Positions 1 through 5,359 of a DNA stretch of 6,277 nt are shown in pieces. Numbering within the stretch: position 1 is the stretch's first letter; the number at the start of each line of letters is the position of its first letter. The notes below the pieces were generated by a model. It was given only the letters and a program-made list of their open reading frames with translations. It had not been told where the DNA came from and did not search any database. Source of the DNA: an uncultured Thermoproteales archaeon (GTDB taxonomy: Archaea; Thermoproteota; Thermoprotei; Thermoproteales; Thermoproteaceae). The position numbers and the translations under genes were made by a program. Where the stretch lies: the NCBI GenBank assembly GCA_946480885.1, contig CAMLLK010000066.1:1-6277 (forward strand), in the 5' to 3' direction.

Positions 1-69
1 TTTGAAATATTAGAAGATTGTATAAATATGGCTTTGGCTCAGCTTATATACATATATAAAGGCTCATAA
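1..69 (+). CDS. 3' end of a plus-strand gene (partial, unidentified)
   Basis: Frame 1 is open from the window edge to a TAA at 67-69 and encodes 22 residues ending in LIYIYKGS. The other two plus frames hit stops within the first 12 bases, so this is the only frame that could be coding. The peptide has the alternating hydrophobic/charged pattern of a C-terminal helix (EILEDCINMALAQLIY). Its stop overlaps the stop of the minus-strand nuclease gene by 6 nt, a common tail-to-tail arrangement in compact archaeal genomes. No family can be assigned from so short a piece. The alternative is AT-rich non-coding DNA that is open by chance. Confidence 0.45.
   Translation, partial: FEILEDCINMALAQLIYIYKGS
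43..62. repeat. AT-rich inverted repeat between convergent gene ends
   Basis: TTATATA (44-50) and TATATAA (53-59) are perfect 7-bp inverted arms separated by 2 nt. The element lies just before the two overlapping convergent stop codons. It could be a weak hairpin or a boundary element at the ends of both transcripts. It also resembles TATA boxes, and in AT-rich DNA it may arise by chance. There is no T-run typical of an archaeal terminator beside it. Confidence 0.3.
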
Positions 70-804
70 CAACTCTCTAGGGCTGAGAAATGCGTCGTCG
101 GAGAATAATCTAACTAAGTCTAAAAACGACGTATTGACTTTAGCTAAGTGATGAGCTAGGCGTAGTCTAACTGGATATTTTCTAAAGAGGCTACATAAAT
201 CTTCTGGATTAAATCTCTTTGGAAACTCTACATACAGAACCCAGTCCGATTTGAAAAATGTTCCGTATAGCTCTCCCAAGTCAGCGGGCTCTAGATATGA
301 GCCACGCGGCATATTTAATAGAATCAGCTCTGCAACTCTCCTCTCTCCTACTAGTTTTGAGATTTTTTGAAAGAGCTCTCTTGTCTCTCTGTCTTGGATC
401 TTTTCTCCATACCTAGCCATTTTGGGGTCTTTAGAAACGCCTATTAGTCTATCGCCACTTTTAACATACGGCGTGAGAGGGCCGTCTATTAGCACTACAT
501 CTGTGTCTAATAACTCTGCAAAGTTTATCTCATTTCTTCTAGCTTGTAGATGAATGTCACCCGTTACTTTCTGCACTATGTATTTTTTCTTCACTCTATC
601 TCCCACCCCTACAACAGTTTGTATTAATACATCTAGATGGCCTATTTTACGCACTATATAACTTGAGTCCACTGCGCCATGTTTTATATACATCTCACTT
701 GTGCACCTATGTGTAAGAGATCTCAATAACTCTGGCGCCTCTTTTTCAACATATGGCAGCTCTAGTTCTATAAATTTCAAAATCTCTGAAAGAAGCTGTT
801 TCAT
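64..804 (-). CDS. nurA: Compact NurA-family nuclease
   Basis: Predicted NurA-domain DNA nuclease of 246 aa. NurA enzymes are Mn-dependent 5'-3' exonucleases and single-strand endonucleases (RNase H-like fold) that resect DNA ends together with HerA. Family marks seen here: the first acidic motif GAVDSS (D46) followed by an alternating beta strand ending LIQTVVGV; a glutamate at E92; the second motif VVLIDGPL (D107); the LIGVSK strand with K125; and a C-terminal YPVRLRLAHHLAKV segment (H218/H219) matching the usual 'YP..L..AH' region. The protein is shorter than Sulfolobus NurA (roughly 340 aa), mainly through shorter linkers. The ATG at 804 is chosen because it shares one base with the TGA of the upstream gene (TGATG); a TTG one codon earlier is also possible. 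It is the last gene of the ATPase operon. The family call is fairly firm; partner and function are inferred. Confidence 0.78.
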   Translation of the reverse strand: MKQLLSEILKFIELELPYVEKEAPELLRSLTHRCTSEMYIKHGAVDSSYIVRKIGHLDVLIQTVVGVGDRVKKKYIVQKVTGDIHLQARRNEINFAELLDTDVVLIDGPLTPYVKSGDRLIGVSKDPKMARYGEKIQDRETRELFQKISKLVGERRVAELILLNMPRGSYLEPADLGELYGTFFKSDWVLYVEFPKRFNPEDLCSLFRKYPVRLRLAHHLAKVNTSFLDLVRLFSDDAFLSPRELL

Positions 805-1313
805 CAATAGACTTCTTCAAACAGTCTTGTGAGTATTTTCTTTAACGTCTCTCTGTCTACTCCCTCAACTATATCCGCTAGGTGAGACGGCAAAGACGTA
901 GACAGCCCCTCTACGTAGTTATTTAGCGCCGATAGAGACGGAGATCTTCTATACTTTTTCCTCTCAGCAATAACAATTTGTTTTAACTTCTCTATCAATA
1001 TATCGAATTCATCTCTTTTTTTCTTAATAGCCGACAGCTCTTTCTCCAAAAGTCCCATTTCTTTATACAAAGCCAGGGGTACGCCTCTTATATATATCTT
1101 CCCATTGATTATAGACGCCACAACTTTTTTAGTATATTTGCCTATGCCGACTGGCACTCCACTTGACGTCTGGCCTACGGCAATAATCGACTTTATCTCT
1201 CTGCCTCCGAGTATTACCACGTCGAAAAATTGGAATGGTTCTCTTGCGTCTATTACAACATCGCCGTCATGAATCTCCTCGTGGTCTTTTACTATAACTA
1301 TTTTAAGCGACAT
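804..1313 (-). CDS. Small beta-domain/coiled-coil protein between the ATPase and NurA
   Basis: A 169-aa protein with no family I can name confidently. Residues 1-80 are a run of short beta strands broken by glycines and turns (KIVIVKD, GDVVIDA, DVVILGG, IKSIIAVG, KVVASI, KIYIRG), suggesting a small barrel. Residues 85-120 are a charged helix, probably coiled coil (LLEKELSAIKKKRDEFDIL onward). Residues 125-169 look like two or three further helices. There is no signal peptide, membrane segment, metal motif or P-loop. The ATG at 1313 lies inside the end of the ATPase gene (11-nt overlap) and the TGA shares a base with the NurA ATG, so its synthesis is tied to both neighbours. Its likely role is an adaptor in a complex with them. 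The N-terminal pattern is reminiscent of a HAS barrel, the domain by which HerA docks on NurA, but this is only a resemblance by eye. Confidence 0.85.
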   Translation of the reverse strand: MSLKIVIVKDHEEIHDGDVVIDAREPFQFFDVVILGGREIKSIIAVGQTSSGVPVGIGKYTKKVVASIINGKIYIRGVPLALYKEMGLLEKELSAIKKKRDEFDILIEKLKQIVIAERKKYRRSPSLSALNNYVEGLSTSLPSHLADIVEGVDRETLKKILTRLFEEVY

Positions 1314-4152
1314 ATTTCTTTTCCACTACTCCAACTCTGTGGAGTTTTTCAAGCTCTTTTTCAACTATGTCTCTTTCCATGCCCGTCTCTGTGGATAACT
1401 GCTCAATGTCCAACACAGCTCCTCTGCCTCTACGAGCCACTGCGAATAACAACTTAGTAGTTACGCCTAGTTTAGTCGCTGCGATTTCAATAATCTTCTC
1501 TACTTCACCCTCAAGTCCAAGTTTTTGTCTAAGCCACTCCGCCGCTGTTTTTTTAGATCTAGCTTCTTCGAGATATTTTTCATACCTCTTTTGTAGCTCT
1601 ACCGCATATAGCTTTAGATTTACTAAATAGTCGTCGAGCCAAGGCTCGGGGAGCTCTAGTAAAAAGACTAGATCTTTTTCTACATCAAGAGATAGGCCTA
1701 GGCTTTTAGCTATGCCCTTAACCTCTTCCCAAGTTTTTAAAATCTCGACGTATTTCTGGAGTATAGCCTCTTCACGTTTAATATCCTCCTCTTTCACTTT
1801 TTCTATATCTAAATATTTTCTCCTCTGTGGTAACTTTTCTAAAAGTAAAGAAACTCTTTTAATAATTTTAATTTTTTCTTCTATTTTTTCTTCTAGTCTT
1901 TTTCTAACTTCTTCATACTTTTCTTTAACTTCATATATCTTTAATAAAATCTCTCGTAAAACTTTAGCATATGTTTTTAAATCTTCAAAATTTATATCAT
2001 ATATTTCTACATTGATTTTTTCGTATTCTTTTAATAACCCATACGGCGTCTGTTTTTCTACTTTAACAATAGACAACTCTTCTAACTGTCGTAGAAGTTC
2101 CGTAATATACTGTCTAGCTAGTTCAATATTGTATTTGTATAACCTATCGCCATGCGGCACTACGACGCCTCTTAGTTTAAAGAGCTCTACTAAATCTTCT
2201 TCTCTAAAATCTCTCCATAGGCTTGTGGGAAAGAGCGACCCTATTACTGACTTCAATTCTTTTTCATGTATAGATTCTTCAATGACGTCTAGTATAATCT
2301 CCTCTATTTGTCTATACGACTTAAAGCCTTCTACAACTTGGCCTTGGTCTAGTTGTTCAGCTATTTTTATCAAGGCGGCGAATTTTCTCTCTTTTCCTTT
2401 TTTCAACGCCAGGGTGTACTTCATAATATTTTCTCTACTTCTCTCTCTTCCAAGCCGTAGGACATCTACAAATTGAGGCAATTTAGACTCTCTCTTTAAA
2501 AATTTATTAATTTCGTATTTAATTATTTCATGTTTTAATTTTTCAAATCTATCGGCGCCGTATATATGTATTGTTACAAAATTCGAAGCTGGCTCTTTAT
2601 AGTACTTTTTCCAATACGTCAAGAGCAGCGGACTTATAGAGTTTTGAATTGTGTCTGTGAGGAGGACTCGGCTTGTTACAAAAATATCTATATAATCTAT
2701 CGCATAGCCATTGAAAACCCCTTGCGTAATCAACTCCGCTAAGTTCTCAACGACTTTTTTCAACTCTTCTTCCTTATCGACGTGCGTAAATATGTGGATT
2801 TCTCTAATCCCCATGTTATTTAGCCACAAGGCATAGCCACAACAATACTTTAGCTTTATACCCTCTATGCCGGCTATTCGCTCTATTTCTTCAAATAGAG
2901 CAAGTGGATTTTCTAATTTTTGGCTGTATTCTTTTGTTAAAGCGGCTATGGTCTGAGTCTCCTCCCAGCCCAGCAGTCGTGCTATGTCTTCTGAAACAAT
3001 GTATTTTTTACCAAGTAAATAATTATCAAGTCCTATGTCTCTATCAGATAGTAGATAGACATAGAGTTTGCCGTCCTCAATTAATGTATAATAGACATAT
3101 GGCTCGTATGACGCGTTTTTTGGGTCTTTTATATCGAAATCGACTCCCTTCAGTATTAAATACTCTTTGACCGACGCTAGAGCATCTTTGTCGTTGTATG
3201 GAATTTTATATAGATATATCTCTTTCGACACTGCGATTTTTTTGTCAAATGGAATCGCGGCGAACGCTAGCTCTAATACATCATAGTCCAGTTCTATATC
3301 TACACCTTCTTCTCTCAAAAGCTCTGCTAATCTACCCCCCTCCTTTTTCAGTTGAAATAACCTTGCTGTTAGCTTCATTAAATATCTCGGAGTGGCCTCG
3401 CCTTTTCTTTTCGCCAGATGGTAGATGGCCGCGAGGTCCCAAATAGTAAATGGGCTAAGTGCATCTAAATCTCCACTTTCTATTCTTTTTATTCTTTCTG
3501 GAGTGGAGTAAGACGCTAATCTTTGTTTTACAGTTTCAACATATTGCCAAAAGGGGTATCTCGTATCTAGTACAATCTCTCTGTAGACTCTCCCACTTGT
3601 AATTTCAAACACGTCAGGCACTACGTTTTTCAAAATTGTATAGTAGAGCTGTGGCGTAAATGCTGCTATAATCGCCACTTTATTATACCTCTCTGGGTCT
3701 CCTAAAATATGTCTATACGACCTGGGCTCTAACAATGCCCTTATCAACGTCGCGGTTTTCTGCACTAGTTTCATAAACTGCTCGTCTCCCAAGGCCCCAA
3801 GTTTATGAACAGCCGCTAGACGCGATATCTCATCTGCCTCATCTATTAACACCAACAACGGCTCATCTCGTCCCTTTGTAGGCAAGTCGATAACAAAGCC
3901 AAGAGAGAGGGCAGTTCTATGCACTAAAAAACCTCTCTCTTTCGCTAACTTTTCCACTTCGTCTAACAACTCGCTCTTGCCCCAGCCGTACGGAGCTATG
4001 ACCACTGCCAAAACGTTTACGTTTCCATACAACGCAGCTTCTAAGACCTCTTCTACTTCTCTAAGTTCTTTTTCAAAACCTACCGCCTTGTGGAGTCTAG
4101 TTAAATGAGTCACTCCACTGGGGCTAAAAGGGAGGTCTACGAAGGCATACAC
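1303..4152 (-). CDS. Large P-loop (AAA-like) ATPase with coiled coils and C-terminal winged helix
   Basis: A 949-aa cytoplasmic ATPase. The N-terminal NTPase domain has Walker A at 53-60 (APYGWGKS, with Ala in place of the first Gly), Walker B at 99-105 (LLVLIDE) followed by ADE, and a sensor-1-like strand at 159-166 (VAIIAAFT). This resembles Orc1/Cdc6- or STAND-type AAA ATPases. A mixed alpha/beta middle follows. Lys/Glu-rich coiled coils cover roughly residues 715-830 and 845-880. Residues about 895-945 form a winged-helix-like module (LSTETGMERDIVEKELEKL...GVVEKKYV), a probable DNA-binding end. It does not read as HerA, which is about half this size and has a different P-loop context. The GTG at 4152 is the first possible start after an in-frame TAA at 4176-4174, and a TATA-like box lies about 26 nt upstream, fitting a leaderless mRNA. 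It is the first gene of the operon with the 169-aa protein and NurA, so a DNA translocase or remodeller driving the nuclease is inferred. Confidence 0.85.
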   Translation of the reverse strand: MYAFVDLPFSPSGVTHLTRLHKAVGFEKELREVEEVLEAALYGNVNVLAVVIAPYGWGKSELLDEVEKLAKERGFLVHRTALSLGFVIDLPTKGRDEPLLVLIDEADEISRLAAVHKLGALGDEQFMKLVQKTATLIRALLEPRSYRHILGDPERYNKVAIIAAFTPQLYYTILKNVVPDVFEITSGRVYREIVLDTRYPFWQYVETVKQRLASYSTPERIKRIESGDLDALSPFTIWDLAAIYHLAKRKGEATPRYLMKLTARLFQLKKEGGRLAELLREEGVDIELDYDVLELAFAAIPFDKKIAVSKEIYLYKIPYNDKDALASVKEYLILKGVDFDIKDPKNASYEPYVYYTLIEDGKLYVYLLSDRDIGLDNYLLGKKYIVSEDIARLLGWEETQTIAALTKEYSQKLENPLALFEEIERIAGIEGIKLKYCCGYALWLNNMGIREIHIFTHVDKEEELKKVVENLAELITQGVFNGYAIDYIDIFVTSRVLLTDTIQNSISPLLLTYWKKYYKEPASNFVTIHIYGADRFEKLKHEIIKYEINKFLKRESKLPQFVDVLRLGRERSRENIMKYTLALKKGKERKFAALIKIAEQLDQGQVVEGFKSYRQIEEIILDVIEESIHEKELKSVIGSLFPTSLWRDFREEDLVELFKLRGVVVPHGDRLYKYNIELARQYITELLRQLEELSIVKVEKQTPYGLLKEYEKINVEIYDINFEDLKTYAKVLREILLKIYEVKEKYEEVRKRLEEKIEEKIKIIKRVSLLLEKLPQRRKYLDIEKVKEEDIKREEAILQKYVEILKTWEEVKGIAKSLGLSLDVEKDLVFLLELPEPWLDDYLVNLKLYAVELQKRYEKYLEEARSKKTAAEWLRQKLGLEGEVEKIIEIAATKLGVTTKLLFAVARRGRGAVLDIEQLSTETGMERDIVEKELEKLHRVGVVEKKYVA

Positions 4153-4170
4153 ATGTACATCTAGTCTCTG

Positions 4171-4183
4171 TCCTTATATTTAC
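4171..4183. promoter_or_regulatory. Shared divergent TATA element between the ATPase operon and the GNAT gene
   Basis: Only 47 nt separate the divergent GTG starts at 4152 (minus) and 4200 (plus). The spacer has one clear TATA-like core, TTATATTTA at 4174-4182, which reads TAAATATAA on the other strand. Its centre is 26 nt from the minus-strand GTG, ideal for a leaderless transcript, and about 22 nt from the plus-strand GTG, slightly short. No Shine-Dalgarno sequence precedes either start. One TBP site probably serves both directions, or two overlapping sites compete. Confidence 0.5.
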
Positions 4184-4199
4184 ATTAGATAAAACCTCT

Positions 4200-4697
4200 G
4201 TGTCAAAAACAATTAGGAAGTGCCAAATGTCAGATGTCTACCAAATATATGATATAGAGTTAAAATCTTTTAAACCAGATGATGTATATAGTATAGAACT
4301 ATTAAAATTTTTATGTAGTTTCTGTCAAGATAATTCATATGTATATGTACTACAAAATACGATAGTGGGCTACATTATTACTTGTATAGAAGGTAATGCC
4401 GCACATGTTATATCTATCGCAGTCTCGCCAGAACACAGAGGCTTAGGGATTGGGAGAGAGTTGTTATGCACAGCGCTCAGACTACTTATTGACAAAAAAG
4501 TTAAAGAAGTCTTTCTAGAAGCCAGAGTCTCAAACACAACTGCCCTACAGTTCTACAAAGCCGCGGGTTTTGAAATATCTGAAATCCTCGCCAATTACTA
4601 CAGCGATGGAGAAGATGGATACAGACTAGCCATGAGAAACGCCGAGAGAGCGCTTAGTTTTTGTATTCGTAAAAACTCGACGTATGAGATAGAGTAG
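4200..4697 (+). CDS. rimI: GNAT N-acetyltransferase, archaeal RimI/Ard1-like
   Basis: A 165-aa GNAT-fold acetyltransferase, probably acetylating protein N-termini with acetyl-CoA in the cytoplasm. The fold's landmarks are in order: substrate-side helices in residues 1-45; strand IVGYII (55-60); strand HVISIAVSP (69-77); the acetyl-CoA pyrophosphate loop HRGLGIG (79-85, the R/Q-x-x-G-x-G/A motif); FLEARVSNTTALQFYKAAGF (105-124), the characteristic archaeal/bacterial RimI segment; and YYSDGEDGYRLAM (133-145), the 'YY.DGEDAY.M' ending of archaeal Ard1-type enzymes. The normal family end is near residue 147, so the last 18 residues are an extra tail. The GTG at 4200 gives a normal N-terminus and lies just after a TATA-like element, with no Shine-Dalgarno sequence. 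It is divergent from the ATPase operon and may be functionally unrelated to it. Substrate specificity cannot be read from the sequence. Confidence 0.88.
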   Translation: MSKTIRKCQMSDVYQIYDIELKSFKPDDVYSIELLKFLCSFCQDNSYVYVLQNTIVGYIITCIEGNAAHVISIAVSPEHRGLGIGRELLCTALRLLIDKKVKEVFLEARVSNTTALQFYKAAGFEISEILANYYSDGEDGYRLAMRNAERALSFCIRKNSTYEIE

Positions 4698-4775
4698 TAT
4701 ATTCCTTCTCTTTAGGTAGTAAAGTTCAATAAACTCTTCAATTGAAATCTCGCCATTTACAAAAGCTCTCTCCAC
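4626..4775 (-). CDS. Possible 49-aa small protein gene antisense to the GNAT 3' end
   Basis: A minus-strand frame begins with the GTG at 4775 and stops at the TAG 4628-4626. An in-frame TAG at 4802-4800 rules out a longer gene, and no other start codon lies between. The first 26 codons sit in otherwise empty spacer and read like real protein, with the core FVNGEISIEEFIELYYLKRR. The rest overlaps the GNAT 3' end by 72 nt and looks less convincing. An AT run (TTTTTAAAAA, 4799-4790, preceded by TATA at 4806-4803) stands 20-30 nt upstream and could be a promoter. It may be a true small gene, the remnant of a larger one, or chance. The core superficially resembles part of the Mod(r)/VPS37 helix motif; I do not assign a function. 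Confidence 0.3.
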   Translation of the reverse strand: MERAFVNGEISIEEFIELYYLKRRNILLYLIRRVFTNTKTKRSLGVSHG

Positions 4776-4820
4776 ATATACAGAAGCATTTTTTAAAAAC
4801 TATACAACACGTCGCTAAGG

Positions 4821-4831
4821 AGTATAAATAC
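4821..4831 (+). promoter_or_regulatory. TATA box upstream of the MinD/ParA-like gene
   Basis: AGTATAAATAC contains a near-consensus archaeal TATA box (TATAAATA, 4823-4830). It is the strongest promoter-like element before the ATPase/phosphoesterase pair. Its centre is only about 18 nt from the GTG at 4844, closer than the usual 24-28 nt. Transcription may start unusually near the box, or the more distant CTATAC at 4800-4805 may be used, giving a leader of about 15 nt. The purine run TAAGGAG at 4816-4822 is too far from the start codon to act as a ribosome binding site. Confidence 0.5.
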
Positions 4832-4843
4832 ATTATGTAGTGT

Positions 4844-5356
4844 GTGATTATTTGTATAAACAGTGGCTCTAAAGGCGGCACGGGAAAAACTACATTTGCT
4901 GAATTAACAACATATGTGTGGAGACGGCTCGAAGTCTCTACCGTCTTGACAAAACCTCCCGTAGTTGTGAAGAGAGGAGTTGTGAACATCGTAGACTTCC
5001 CCGCGTTCAGTCTAACAGACTTACTATATGTAAAAAGTCTAGGTAGATGCGATAGTTATATCTATGTAGTAGATGAAAGCTTTGAGACTCTAAAAGCTAT
5101 TGAGACAATACACGTTATATATAGAAAAAAAGTACTTGGCGTAATTATAAATAAAGTTATAAAAAAACCAAGTGGGTTATTTTTAGAACAGTATAAAAAA
5201 TTTGGAAATACATATATAATACGTTTCGACGACAGATTGGCAATACATAAGGCGATTGGAGCTCCGCCGTATAGAGTGAGATCTGTCGCTGTGTTAGATA
5301 TGACGAAGGCCGCTGTAGACATTTTACTAAAAGAAATAAACCCACTTCTTAGATAA
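4844..5356 (+). CDS. Minimal MinD/ParA-like P-loop ATPase
   Basis: A 170-aa protein of the SIMIBI class (MinD/ParA/Mrp group). The N-terminus carries the deviant Walker A motif with its signature lysine, SKGGTGKTT (residues 9-17). A Walker B/switch II strand VVNIVDFPAF (46-55, D51) follows, then YIYVVDES and the strand-plus-Asn GVIINKV typical of the family's fifth strand and base-recognition region. It is far shorter than usual (about 230-300 aa). The stretch between P-loop and Walker B is only about 30 residues and lacks a clear 'D.D' switch I strand, and no C-terminal amphipathic membrane helix like MinD's is apparent. The GTG at 4844 is the only usable start because an in-frame TAG precedes it at 4838. 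It ends 3 nt before the phosphoesterase gene, so the two are co-transcribed. The partner or cargo is unknown; the family position is reliable, the function is not. Confidence 0.8.
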   Translation: MIICINSGSKGGTGKTTFAELTTYVWRRLEVSTVLTKPPVVVKRGVVNIVDFPAFSLTDLLYVKSLGRCDSYIYVVDESFETLKAIETIHVIYRKKVLGVIINKVIKKPSGLFLEQYKKFGNTYIIRFDDRLAIHKAIGAPPYRVRSVAVLDMTKAAVDILLKEINPLLR

Positions 5357-5359
5357 TGT

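Noticed and set aside
1230..1630. Plus-strand frames of 75 and 87 codons over the ATPase C-terminus and adaptor start
   Set aside because: Both are antisense shadows without recognisable motifs or promoters.
1712..2476. A long plus-strand frame (254 codons), rich in Ser, Phe and Leu, opposite the ATPase coiled-coil region
   Set aside because: It is the antisense image of Lys/Glu-rich codons, has low-complexity composition, no domain, and lies wholly within a convincing coding gene.
2904..3446. Two plus-strand frames of 88 and 82 codons inside the ATPase gene
   Set aside because: They are antisense to continuous ATPase coding sequence, with irregular composition and no supporting signals.
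1303..4152. Calling the large ATPase HerA because it is next to NurA
   Set aside because: It is about twice the HerA length, has no N-terminal barrel or HerA-type P-loop context, and its coiled-coil/winged-helix tail does not match HerA.
4738..4989. Minus-strand frame of 83 codons over the ParA-like gene start
   Set aside because: It covers the antisense of the P-loop codons and has unlikely composition; the spacer part is better explained by the small frame at 4626-4775.
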